Part shown: piece by piece, positions 28,102 through 35,754 of the stretch
Numbering within the stretch: the stretch's first letter is position 1
Layout of the letters: each line of letters begins with the position of its first letter
Assembly: GCF_002920635.1 (NCBI RefSeq)
Contig: NZ_PQSR01000041.1
Coordinates: forward strand, 1 to 58,979
Source of the DNA: Streptomyces sp. Ru72
GTDB lineage: Bacteria > Actinomycetota > Actinomycetes > Streptomycetales > Streptomycetaceae
Reading direction: 5' to 3'
DNA length: 58,979 nt
Translations under genes and position numbers: made by a program
The notes under the pieces: model-generated
What the model saw: the letters and a program-made list of their open reading frames with translations, nothing else
What the model was told of the DNA's origin: nothing
Database searches by the model: none

Positions 28102-28649
28102 ACGACCGGCCGGCCCACGATCCCCGCCTTGGCGATGAGCTCCGGCGCGCTCACCGCCGACCAGCGGATCACCACGCCGTCGCCGGTGTCGTCGAGACCG
28201 CAGACCAGGGGCAGCCCGTCCACTCGGAAGGTGGTGATCCACGACTCGACCCAGGGGTCCTTCGGGCCGCCGACGATGACCCGGGCCACCGGTTCCAGGG
28301 CTTTCGTGAAACGCGCGTTGTCGTCGTCGGTGCCCTCGGAGAGGATGGCGACAACACGTTCGCTGCCCCCGGGCTCGTCCATGGCGCTCGTGAGGACCAG
28401 CGGCAGCAACTGCTCACAGGGCTCGCAGCCCGGTGCGAAGAAGGCGACGAGCGTGGGCCGGGTGCCGTCCGGTATGTCCACCATGGCGCCGGCGGTCATC
28501 CGGTGGGCCTCGGTGATGCCGGTGACCGGGGCGGGCGCCGCATGGGCCGGGCGGGCCTCGATCTCCTTGAGCCGGCGGATGACGCCGTACAGGAGAAGGA
28601 GATCGAACAGGCCGAGGAGCAGGCCGAGTACGGAGAGACCGAGGGACAC
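28098..28649 (-). CDS. TlpA/MauD-like membrane-anchored thiol-disulfide protein
   Basis: A 183-residue protein with one N-terminal transmembrane helix (LGLSVLGLLLGLFDLLLLYG) and a thioredoxin-fold domain whose active site is APGCEPCEQLLPLVL, an intact CxxC. The domain ends with DGLPLVCGLDD, holding the cis-Pro region. GTG at 28649 is preceded by AGGAG. MauD proteins are needed for disulfide formation in methylamine dehydrogenase; here no mau structural genes exist, so the likely client is the six-cysteine peptide. It overlaps the ABC exporter gene by four bases and follows MauE. Confidence 0.83.
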   Translation of the reverse strand: MSLGLSVLGLLLGLFDLLLLYGVIRRLKEIEARPAHAAPAPVTGITEAHRMTAGAMVDIPDGTRPTLVAFFAPGCEPCEQLLPLVLTSAMDEPGGSERVVAILSEGTDDDNARFTKALEPVARVIVGGPKDPWVESWITTFRVDGLPLVCGLDDTGDGVVIRWSAVSAPELIAKAGIVGRPVV

Positions 28650-28657
28650 AGGGGCTC

Positions 28658-29221
28658 CTACGGGAGGTCGGTGGCGCGGGTGGTGGAGGCGGTGGGCGCG
28701 GTGAACAGATCGGCGATGTCGTCCAGGCCGATCACGACGACGGCCAGTACTGCACCCGCGGCCACGGACACGACCAGCTCGCCGCCCGCTGCCCGCCCCG
28801 GACCGGAGCCGGTGACGACCAGGGCGCCGACGGCGGCCAGCAGCAGTCCGCTGTTCCTGACCAGGTGCAGTACGCCGAGGGGGCGCCCGGTGCGGCCGAA
28901 ACAGGCGCAGGTCACGGGCGGACCGCCGCGCCGTACCGTCCGCACCACGCCGATGGTGAGCACGGCAAGGACCAGCGAGGCAAGGAGCAGCCCGATCACA
29001 CCGGCCCGCGTGCCGGGCAGCAACAGCAGGCCCGCGGCCACGCCTTCGGCCGTGATGGTCGCGTACGCGAGCGGGCGGCGCAGGCCCGGGGTACCAAGGC
29101 CCATATCGGCGAGCGTGGTGAGGAAGGCACGGAATCCGGCGGGGCGTGCCTTGCCCACGGCGGATGCGGCGAAGACGACGGCGACCAGAATGTGACAGAC
29201 CGTCAAGAACGCGGTGGCCAT
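28658..29221 (-). CDS. MauE/DoxX-family redox membrane protein
   Basis: A 187-residue protein with four or so membrane helices (LTVCHILVAVVFAASAVGKA, AYATITAEGVAAGLLLLPG, GLLLASLVLAVLTIGVVRT, SGLLLAAVGALVVTG, SVAAGAVLAVVVIGLDD). Between helices it carries the MauE-type CxCFG motif (VTCACFGRTGRPLG), a probable redox-active cysteine pair. ATG at 29221 has GGGGTGA upstream; GTG at 29230, overlapping the SARP stop, is an in-frame alternative. MauE and MauD act together in disulfide formation, and here the two are adjacent, so they should form an oxidising pair for the exported peptide. Confidence 0.85.
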   Translation of the reverse strand: MATAFLTVCHILVAVVFAASAVGKARPAGFRAFLTTLADMGLGTPGLRRPLAYATITAEGVAAGLLLLPGTRAGVIGLLLASLVLAVLTIGVVRTVRRGGPPVTCACFGRTGRPLGVLHLVRNSGLLLAAVGALVVTGSGPGRAAGGELVVSVAAGAVLAVVVIGLDDIADLFTAPTASTTRATDLP

Positions 29222-29226
29222 GGTGC

Positions 29227-29964
29227 TCACCCCGCGAGCAGCTGCTGATGCAGCCGGCCCAGACAGGCATCGGGTTCGGTGCCGAGCTCGCGGCGGAAGA
29301 CGGTCCGCGCCGACTCGAACGCGTCCGTCACACGCCCTGGTTCGCCGAGGTGGTGATGGGCGTTCAGGACGAGCAGCCAGCTGCGGATGCGCAGCGGCTC
29401 CGCGGCGAGCACCTGCCCCGCCGTACGCAGTGCGGAGTGCGGCTGGCCGACGCCGAGCCAGGCATCGGCCAGATCCTCGGTGGCCCGGATGCGCTCGGCG
29501 TCCAGGGTGCGCAGCGGGCCGTCGAGCATGCCGTACCGTTCGACCCCGGGGGCCGCGTGGTCCGAACTCCACAGCGCCAGCGCGGCGTTGAGCAGCTCGA
29601 TGGCCCGGGGCGGGTCGTCGGTGACCGCGCTGCGGCCCCGGTCGGCGAGCCGCTCGAACACCAGATGGTCGACGGCGTCCGGCGCTACCTGGAGTTCATA
29701 ACCACCCTGGTGGCTGATCAGCGGGGCGGTCACCGGGAGCCGTCGGCGCAGGAGATGGGCGTACGAGCGCAGGTTCGCGACGGCGGAGCGCGGCGGCTCG
29801 CCCGCCCACAGGGCGTCCATCAGGTTCTCCAGGGACACCACGCTCCCGGGCCTGAGCAGCAGCGCGGTGAGTAGTGCGCACGGCTTGATGCCGCGAAGTG
29901 GCCCCGGGTGCGCGCCGTCGCTGATCTCGATCGGCCCCAGGATGCGTATCAGCGGTGCCTGCAC
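29227..29964 (-). CDS. SARP-family transcriptional activator
   Basis: A 245-residue small SARP: OmpR-like winged helix at about 5-90 (IRILGPIEISDGAHPGPLRG, LTALLLRPGSVVSLENLMDA, NLRSYAHLLRRRL) and a bacterial transcriptional activation domain at ~95-240 (FERLADRGR to FRRELGTEPDACLGRLHQQL). There is no NB-ARC or TPR extension. GTG at 29964 has AGGGGAG upstream. It leads the minus-strand operon SARP-MauE-TlpA-ABC-S26. Operator repeats of SARP geometry stand before the precursor and pump operons on the other strand, but not before this gene. It is therefore the probable pathway-specific activator. A palindrome in its promoter may bind a repressor. Confidence 0.88.
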   Translation of the reverse strand: MQAPLIRILGPIEISDGAHPGPLRGIKPCALLTALLLRPGSVVSLENLMDALWAGEPPRSAVANLRSYAHLLRRRLPVTAPLISHQGGYELQVAPDAVDHLVFERLADRGRSAVTDDPPRAIELLNAALALWSSDHAAPGVERYGMLDGPLRTLDAERIRATEDLADAWLGVGQPHSALRTAGQVLAAEPLRIRSWLLVLNAHHHLGEPGRVTDAFESARTVFRRELGTEPDACLGRLHQQLLAG

Positions 29965-30015
29965 CTGAGCTCCCCTCTGTGACACGTGGGTCGACTTGGG
30001 GCACACACGCTATTA

Positions 30016-30029
30016 TCGAAGCGCTTCGA
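30016..30029. promoter_or_regulatory. perfect 14-bp palindrome in the SARP promoter region
   Basis: TCGAAGCGCTTCGA lies 52 bp before the SARP start and directly upstream of a -10-like TAATAG on the minus strand. The CGAAGCGCTTCG core resembles LacI-family operators. A weaker copy (TCGAAGCGCTTG) is at 30103-30114. It may be a repressor site for the locus, or merely a relic of a lost gene. Confidence 0.4.
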
Positions 30030-30321
30030 AAGTAACCCTGCTGCAACAGCCAGTACATTGAACGCGCTCTGGTTGATGACGAGTTGAAGAGGCGTCTGAT
30101 CATCGAAGCGCTTGCCCCGCCCCAGGGCACACGCACGCCGCGGCCGAGCTCGCCGAGGCTGTCGATGTACCACTCCGTCAATGGCATCTTCGATAGGAGT
30201 CCCGCGAGTTCGCTCGACCACTCCATGCCCCACCTCGTGGTGGCCAGGTCCGCTTCTGCGACTCGCGGAATGCCCGTCGACCGGTCCTGCCGTTTCCACG
30301 GGGCAGGGAGACCCCCGGCCA
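30030..30321 (-). pseudogene. unrecognised coding relic
   Basis: Minus-strand frames read protein-like stretches in different phases, VAEADLATTRWGMEWSSELA followed by LLSKMPLTEWYIDSLGELGR, and separately LVINQSAFNVLAVAAGLLSK. This suggests a frameshifted remnant of one gene, family unknown. There is no intact reading frame with a start. Confidence 0.35.
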
Positions 30322-30870
30322 ATGGTGATCTTCGGCGTCGACACCCACAAGCGCAATCACACGGCAGTCGTCATCGATGAACGTGGACGCGAACTCGGCA
30401 GCCACACCACCGGCACCACCAGCGCGGACCGGCTGCGCTTACTCGCCTGGGCACATCGCTTCGGCGGGCACCGCACGTGGGCGGTGAAGACTGCCGCCGG
30501 CTCTCCCGGCGCCTCGAGGCAGACATCCTCGCAGCAGGCGAGCGGATCGTGCGCGTTCCGCCCAGGCCCATGGTTCATTGCCGCACCGCCCCCCGCCGCA
30601 CGCACGGCAAGTCCGACCCCATCGAACGATCCTTGGGGAGGGCGCTTCACGCTTTGCTGCAACCCGGACCGCCTGGAAGCCGTGCCGAAGAAGGATGCTC
30701 TGCGCGCAGGGACCTGGAGTGCGCGCGAGCCAGGAGGACGCACCGTCGCCACGGCCGCGCGTACACGCCGGAGAACTCGTATCTGGATTCCCGCGGGTTC
30801 CGGCCGTGCCGGTGCCGCGCCGAGAGGATCGGGAGCCGCCGGGTCCCCCGGCCGTATCAGCCTTCGCGGT
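30322..30870 (+). pseudogene. IS110-family transposase remnant (type A)
   Basis: ATG at 30322 opens MVIFGVDTHKRNHTAVVIDE, the RuvC-like DEDD domain start of IS110 transposases, and continues to GGHRTWAV. There one base is missing from what should be GTGGAAGAC; the downstream EDCRRLSRRLEADILAAGER and later HGKSDPIERSLGRALH are in another frame. After about 30650 no family similarity remains, and the C-terminal catalytic-Ser domain is absent. It ends flush with the left 119-bp repeat. It contains a TTA leucine codon. Confidence 0.8.
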
Positions 30871-30989
30871 ACGTGAAAGGGTCTGAGGCGTGAGTGAGAC
30901 ACCGTCGAACACCCTGCAATACCGCTTTGACGGGCCGGAAGAGGCTCCCGTCCTGATACTGGGTCCCTCACTGGGTACCACATGGCACA
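30871..30989 (+). repeat. left copy of a 119-bp direct repeat (5' end of pcaDC)
   Basis: Matches 45663-45781 base for base except at two positions. It contains the start and first ~33 codons of pcaDC plus about 19 bp upstream. It bounds the stress island on its left. Confidence 0.95.
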
Positions 30990-30997
30990 GGTTGTAG
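30890..30997 (+). pseudogene. truncated duplicate of the pcaDC 5' end
   Basis: The frame starts at GTG 30890 and reads MSETPSNTLQYRFDGPEEAP onward, identical to PcaDC through GTTWH, then RL and a TAG. Only 35 residues remain, so it is non-functional. It lies within the left repeat copy. Confidence 0.9.
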
Positions 30998-31084
30998 GGA
31001 CCGTCTTTGGGCGTCCAAGTCAGTCCAGGGCGGGTGCGCAATGGCAGGTCATGGCATCGCCGTCCGGGGGAGTCGGCGTAGTTG

Positions 31085-31126
31085 GTGACAGACGTGTGAC
31101 AGCACCCGTGACAGGGCCGGTGATAG
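31085..31126 (+). repeat. four phased GTGACAG-like direct repeats
   Basis: GTGACAG at 31085, 31096 and 31108, and GTGATAG at 31120, with spacings of 11, 12 and 12 bp, so all face the same side of the helix. They lie about 95 bp inside the left island repeat. Similar arrays serve as integrase arm sites or initiator iterons. Confidence 0.6.
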
Positions 31127-31129
31127 GGC

Positions 31130-31162
31130 GAGGCCCCGCCAGGGGGCATCCGGCGGGGTCTC
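31130..31162. terminator. hairpin near island left end
   Basis: GAGGCCCCGCC and GGCGGGGTCTC pair over 11 bp (one G-T) with an 11-base loop; probably a terminator of a lost minus-strand or plus-strand gene. Confidence 0.55.
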
Positions 31163-31176
31163 TCCCGTAGCCCATG

Positions 31177-31216
31177 AGACGAAGATCCACCGGAGTGCTC
31201 CGGTGGAGCTTCGTCT
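31177..31216. terminator. large hairpin near island left end
   Basis: AGACGAAG-A-TCCACCGGA and TCCGGTGGA-G-CTTCGTCT pair over 17 bp with one mismatch and a 4-base loop. No gene stop is directly before it. With the hairpin at 31130-31162 it makes a double structure. Confidence 0.65.
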
Positions 31217-31573
31217 TGAGCCCGACTGTGCTTGCGCGCATGAGACGTCGGGCTCCTCAGGCAGTTCGCGTTCCTCGATGCGCTGGAGGACGCCGGATTT
31301 GCTATCGCAGCCGCCAAGACGGATGCCGCGTGCATAAGCAGTACGACGGTTTCGACGCGTCATCGCTGGGTCGCGGCGTCTCGACCGGCTTGAGGTCCTG
31401 CGCCTGCTGAACAATGCGCTCGCTCACGAGGGGTTCGCAGAATTCTGCGGATACGAATCGACTGCGTGCCTGCCGTGTGGCTTGCTGCCCAGGGTGCAGG
31501 ACAAGCTCAGGCTGCAGGGCAGCCGGAAACTTCCCGCCGGTTGTCGGGCCTGCGAGCGGAAGGCGGCAGTGTC

Positions 31574-31768
31574 ATGAATAGGGAAGATCTGGCGATCGGC
31601 CCGAACGGTGGACGGATCACAGTCGACGGGTACCTCAAGATGGTGGCGCAGGCTCTCGCGGAACGCGGGTACTGCGCTATGCCGGAACTGCCTGATCTCC
31701 TACCGGTACGCACGTCGCTGCACGACGTATATGCGCCTCTGAAGACGTCGCAGGCCCGACATCATTGA
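31574..31768 (+). CDS. small hypothetical protein, coupled to a headless upstream frame
   Basis: 64 residues (MNREDLAIGPNGGRITVDGY, KMVAQALAERGYCAMPELPD...). I do not recognise it. The ATG overlaps the TGA of an open frame without a start codon (about 31338-31577, reading RLDRLEVLRLLNNALAHEGF and ESTACLPCGLLPRV, with four cysteines). The ATGA junction suggests a once-intact two-gene operon whose first gene lost its 5' end. The remaining 31217-31337 shows no gene. Confidence 0.45.
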   Translation: MNREDLAIGPNGGRITVDGYLKMVAQALAERGYCAMPELPDLLPVRTSLHDVYAPLKTSQARHH

Positions 31769-31844
31769 CTCCGGCTTTCTGTCGGGCCGGCGGCACATGC
31801 GTAGGACGGCGTCCGGGCAGTCGCCGAGCTGGAGAGGAAATGGC

Positions 31845-32339
31845 TCAGCTGCGGCCGGAGGTGTCGGTGTAGGGCGTCGACATACTGCGGCGCGCGCGGG
31901 ACGACTCCGCTGCGCGGACCGCTGCGCTGGCGGCCATGGCCAGCAGGAGGGCCAGTGCGCCGGTGATGACGTTGTTGACGATCGTCTTCGTCGTGTCGAC
32001 GTTACCGGCGACCACCCAGGGGGCGATGATGGCCCATACGCCCAGGGCACAGCATGCCCACGCCATGCTGTGCGTGCGTTCGTAGGCGCGTCCGAATCCT
32101 CCGCTCATCAGGACCGCGTAGGCGATGCCGGTGAGCAGGTTGCTGACGGCCAGTGTCGACAGAGCGTTGAAGCCCGTGATCCAGGGCGATGCCGCGAGGT
32201 ACAGACCGGTGAGGAGCGCCAGGGTTTCGATGGCCTGTCCCCTGGGCGTGCTCGTGGTGCGCTCGGCCATCTCGTGCCTGAGTCGCATGTCGAGGATGTC
32301 CGGGTGCGTTTCCATCGACGGCCGGGGAGAAGTGGTCAT
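31845..32339 (-). CDS. SPW-repeat membrane protein
   Basis: A 164-residue membrane protein with two SPW-type repeats: LYLAASPWITGFNALSTLAV and WAIIAPWVVAGNVDTTKTIV, each beginning a helix pair. There are four predicted helices, and the hydrophilic N-terminus (about 45 residues) contains HPDILDMRLRHEMAE. ATG at 32339 has AAGGTGA upstream. The function of the SPW family is unknown; members are common in actinobacterial stress clusters. The next genes on the other strand are a SpoIIE-type phosphatase and STAS protein. Confidence 0.8.
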   Translation of the reverse strand: MTTSPRPSMETHPDILDMRLRHEMAERTTSTPRGQAIETLALLTGLYLAASPWITGFNALSTLAVSNLLTGIAYAVLMSGGFGRAYERTHSMAWACCALGVWAIIAPWVVAGNVDTTKTIVNNVITGALALLLAMAASAAVRAAESSRARRSMSTPYTDTSGRS

Positions 32340-32908
32340 TTTCTTCACCTTCAAAAGGGACGTGCATTCGGACTTCTGCGAGTACCCGCACGGGGAATCG
32401 CAACCAGCCGCCCGGTCTCTGGACCGTCGAACGGATTGCTGCTTTCGCTTCGAAGCTCATCCGGAGCAGGTGGAGGACAGGGCAACCGGGGGATTGACCA
32501 GTCGATCGCGGCGCCACGATCTCACCGCTGCGCGAGAGCTCCGCCACCCGGTCAGGACGGCGCCCAAATGGCGCCGGCCGCCGGCTCGACCCGGGCGGTG
32601 CCTCCCTGTGCGTACCTGACGCTGGGAACGTGACCGGCGTCCCCGATGCGCGGGTGTCGCAGGCGGCCAGGGGTGTGCTGATGACCGATCCTTCGGCGCC
32701 GACGGAGCCGACCGAGTATGTTGTGATCAGGTCTCGGGCCGTGACGCGTCGGTGGCGTGTCCCGGCGGCGCCGGGCGGCGCCGTCCGCGGTAGTGATCAC
32801 TGCTCGTACGAGGGCCGGAAAGGGGTCGTCCCATGCGATGTCCCTGCCGTACCCCGGTGCAGGTCGCCATGGCTTGGACCGGCCCCCGGCGGCCGAACAG
32901 GATCTGTC
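32340..32908. other. 569-bp gap, no gene recognised
   Basis: This is the divergent control region between the SPW gene and the phosphatase. Open frames here lack start signals and conserved motifs. A degenerate origin is likely. Confidence 0.5.
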
Positions 32909-34132
32909 ATGGTTGACAGGGCCGCAGCCGCCCTGGCACTGGTGCGGATGCTCCAGGCCGGTCACACGGTCACGCTGGAGCAGCTTCCGGATCTGGTCGC
33001 CGCGCACGCCGCAGAGGCCGGACTGTACGACACGGCCGTCTACGTCGTCGACATCCGTGAGACGGTGCTGCGTCGGCTCACCGGCAAGGGGCATGATGCC
33101 GCCGGGGGAGGGCAGGAGTTCACCGTCCAGGGCAGTCTGCCGGGCCAGGCGTACCAGCGTGTGGATGTGCTCGCCGAGTCCGCATCGGCCGCCTCACCGG
33201 GCGGGCGGCGGCGGTGGTGGGTGGCTGTCACCGACGGTGTGGAGCGTCTGGGCGTGCTCCGCGCCGACAGCGACACCGATGACGAGCCGATCCGTGACAT
33301 CCTGCGCGATCTCGCCTCGACCGCGGCATTGCTGCTGCTCAGCAAGCGTTCCTTCAGCGACTCCTACGCGCGGCTGGTGCGCACCGAGCCGATGAACGTC
33401 GCCGCCGAAATGCAGTGGAACCTCACCCCGCCGCCCGCTTATGCCGGACATGACGTCACCGTCGGGGCGGTGATGGAACCGGCGTACCAGGTCGGCGGTG
33501 ATGCCTTCGACTACGCCGTTGCCGACACGACGCTGCACCTGGGCGTCTTCGACGCCATGGGCCATGACACGACCGCCGGTATCACCGCGAACGTCGCCGT
33601 GGCCGCCTGCCGCAACGCCCGACGCCAGGGCGCGTCGCTGACCGAGACCAGCGAGCAGGTGGAGCAGGTGCTGCTGGAGCAGTTCAGCACCAGCCGCTAC
33701 GTCACCGCCATCCTGGCCGACCTCGACATGGTCAGCGGGCGGCTGACCTGGATCAACCGCGGTCATCCCCTCCCGATCCTCATCCGCGACAACCGCTGGA
33801 CCATCGAGCTGGCCTGTCCGCCGGCCGGCCCCATGGGTACCGATCTGGGCCTGCCGGTGACCCAGCGCACCGAACACCTGCAACCCGGTGACCGCCTGCT
33901 GCTGTACACCGACGGGATCATCGAAGCCCGTGACGCCTGCGGTGACGAGTTCGGCCGGGACCGGTTCGTCAGCTTCATCCGCCGTCACCATGCGGGTCGG
34001 CACACGCTGCACGAGACCCTGCGCCGGCTCATGGCGGCTGTCATGGAACACAACGCCGGGCGGCTCGCCGACGACGCCACCGTCCTGCTCACCGAGTGGC
34101 GCGGCGGGCACCAGGACGAACTCACCCCGTGA
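32909..34132 (+). CDS. SpoIIE-type PP2C serine phosphatase with N-terminal sensory region
   Basis: A 407-residue protein. Residues 1-160 form a GAF-like region (VRMLQAGHTVTLEQLPDLVA to STAALLLLSKR); the C-terminal PP2C-like phosphatase has the metal-binding motifs YQVGGDAFDYAV, GVFDAMGHDTTAG, WINRGHPLPIL, LLLYTDGIIEARD and DDATVLL, all intact. ATG at 32909 follows an AGGATC. Such RsbU/SpoIIE-like phosphatases dephosphorylate STAS anti-anti-sigma factors, and one is encoded 28 bp downstream, so a stress sigma-factor switch is likely. No anti-sigma kinase or sigma gene is present in the island. Confidence 0.88.
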   Translation: MVDRAAAALALVRMLQAGHTVTLEQLPDLVAAHAAEAGLYDTAVYVVDIRETVLRRLTGKGHDAAGGGQEFTVQGSLPGQAYQRVDVLAESASAASPGGRRRWWVAVTDGVERLGVLRADSDTDDEPIRDILRDLASTAALLLLSKRSFSDSYARLVRTEPMNVAAEMQWNLTPPPAYAGHDVTVGAVMEPAYQVGGDAFDYAVADTTLHLGVFDAMGHDTTAGITANVAVAACRNARRQGASLTETSEQVEQVLLEQFSTSRYVTAILADLDMVSGRLTWINRGHPLPILIRDNRWTIELACPPAGPMGTDLGLPVTQRTEHLQPGDRLLLYTDGIIEARDACGDEFGRDRFVSFIRRHHAGRHTLHETLRRLMAAVMEHNAGRLADDATVLLTEWRGGHQDELTP

Positions 34133-34160
34133 GGCGCACCGGCCGGGACAGGAGGTTCGC

Positions 34161-34535
34161 ATGAGCACCGACCCGCCCACCCCTGACCGGCGACAGACCA
34201 CTCCTGTGGACGTACAGGTGCGCACGTCGGCCCCTGACCGCTTTCTGGTGACGGTCACCGGCCATCTGGACCTGCACACCGCCCACCATCTCGCCGACGT
34301 GCTGCAACCGCTGCTGGGCCACGACGGCCATACGGTGCTGGTGGACCTGTCCGGCGTCACCTTCCTCGACTCCACCGGACTGACATGTCTGATCACCGCC
34401 TACCGCACCGCCAGGAGCACCGGCGTCCGTCTCGCGCTGGTTGCACCGAGCCAGCCGGTGCTGAAGATGTTGCAACTCACCGGCGTCGACCAGGTACTCG
34501 ACAGCTACCCCTCCCTGGATGCCGCGCCACCCTGA
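34161..34535 (+). CDS. STAS-domain anti-sigma factor antagonist
   Basis: A 124-residue STAS protein. VDLSGVTFLDSTGLTCLITA carries the conserved Ser of the DST motif, the residue phosphorylated by anti-sigma kinases and restored by SpoIIE-type phosphatases. ATG at 34161 has AGGAGG at 5-6 bp. It directly follows the phosphatase, so the two form a phosphoswitch. The sigma factor and kinase must be elsewhere. Confidence 0.88.
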   Translation: MSTDPPTPDRRQTTPVDVQVRTSAPDRFLVTVTGHLDLHTAHHLADVLQPLLGHDGHTVLVDLSGVTFLDSTGLTCLITAYRTARSTGVRLALVAPSQPVLKMLQLTGVDQVLDSYPSLDAAPP

Positions 34536-34592
34536 CATCTCAGACCGATACCGCGATACTCGGGATGGTGGAGGGCAAGGCGGCCGGATGCA

Positions 34593-34790
34593 GACGATGC
34601 TTCGGCTCTGCTCGACGGACGAGCGCCCACCCGGCTCCATGAGCTGCTCGAACGAGCCCGGCAGCAGCACGAGACGATCGGGGAACCTGCAGCCCCAGCC
34701 CGCACGGCTGCTGCAGATCACGCAGACCTCCGAACTGTTCCCGCCCGGCACCACCGCAGCGTCGGCTCGGATGAGGCCCTGACCGTCTGA
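34593..34790 (+). pseudogene. gene fragment with LLERARQQ motif
   Basis: A frame without a start reads DDASALLDGRAPTRLHELLE and ARQQHETIGE, then continues to a TGA at 34788-34790. Its segment 34644-34684 is 37/41 identical to 37033-37073. Family unknown. Confidence 0.5.
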
Positions 34791-34841
34791 GGCGAACTTA
34801 CCCGGTGGCGTCCCACGGACCCGGAGCGGGCACACTCACCC

Positions 34842-35075
34842 CATGTGCACCACGGGGGCGACAAGGCGGCGACAACGGTGTCGGCAAGGCGGTCGTCATC
34901 GCGTTCGCCCGGGGGGTGCGGATCTTCTGCTCTCCTACCTGCCGAAGGAGGAAGAGGACGACCTGGGACACCGCGCACTGGCTGGAGTAGGCCGGGCGCG
35001 AGGCGGTCCTGGTGCCGGGGGACCTGGCAGATAGGGCGTGGCGTACTGCCGTGAGGTGATCGGGCGGGCGGTGGA
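34842..35075 (+). pseudogene. SDR oxidoreductase remnant (general-stress-protein-39-like)
   Basis: Pieces in three frames match the N-terminal Rossmann region of long SDR stress proteins: GVGKAVVIAFA, then GGADLLLSYLPKEEEDD, then REAVLVPGDLADRA. At least two single-base shifts separate them. The C-terminal catalytic YxxxK part is gone. Confidence 0.6.
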
Positions 35076-35385
35076 CTCGGACCGGCGGAGGAGTCCGCAC
35101 GGATCTCCCGTCCAAGGATCAGTCGGATCACCGCTCCCGCGGACGGCGTCGTGGACGACGGCGCTGATGTCATGCTGCGGGGTGGTGAGCGCATCGGCCC
35201 TCACCACCCGGCGCTCGATGACAACGAACACGGCAACCTGTGCTGGGCGGACCGGTACACGGCGTTGAACCCGACGTGGCCGGTCGCGTCCGTGATCAGA
35301 TGGGCAGGGCTGGGAGCGGGCAGCGACTGCATGTCTGGCTGTTCTGCCCCGTCGCTGGTTCGTCCACGCCGCGCAGGGGAGACGC
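35076..35385. other. 310-bp stretch, no gene recognised
   Basis: Both strands were read. A plus frame (VDDGADVMLRGGERIGPHHP) and a minus frame (VAVFVVIERRVVRADALTTP) look partly coding, but neither matches a family I know. Confidence 0.4.
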
Positions 35386-35754
35386 TCATGCGCTTGCGGG
35401 CCCGGCCAGTCGGCCACAGCGGAGCCATGCCGTCAGCCATCCGGCCTGCATGGCCGCGTCCAGGAGGTAGGTGGGGCGGATGCGGCGTCGCGGCACATAC
35501 AAAAGGTCGATCGCCAGCAGGGTCATCGCAGTTCCCACACCGGTGCGGCGGGCCTGGCGGAGTCCGTCGGTCGTGGGCGGGCCGAGCAGCATGCTGCAGC
35601 CTGCCGTGGCGAGCAGCCCGGCGGTCGTCTGCTGCAGCCACTCCTCCGACTTGGGGCCGAAGACCCACTCGAAGCTGCGGAGGTGCAGCAGTGGCCAGCC
35701 GCCGCCGACCAGGTTGAACAGCCCTTGTGATCGGGCCACCCAGATGGGGTTCAT
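35386..35754 (-). CDS. small membrane protein of unknown function
   Basis: A 122-residue protein with about three hydrophobic segments (ARSQGLFNLVGGGWPLLHLR, LLATAGCSMLLGPP, GTAMTLLAIDLLYV). AAGGAGG at 6 bp supports ATG at 35754, which overlaps the DUF2071 stop by four bases. It is thus co-translated with DUF2071. Length and motifs recall DUF4345-like four-helix proteins, but I cannot assign a family. Confidence 0.7.
   Translation of the reverse strand: MNPIWVARSQGLFNLVGGGWPLLHLRSFEWVFGPKSEEWLQQTTAGLLATAGCSMLLGPPTTDGLRQARRTGVGTAMTLLAIDLLYVPRRRIRPTYLLDAAMQAGWLTAWLRCGRLAGPASA

Noticed and set aside
30990..31220. A tRNA or integrase gene at the island's left end
   Set aside because: No cloverleaf was found by eye, and no frame shows the R-H-R-Y residues of tyrosine recombinases; only repeats and hairpins remain.
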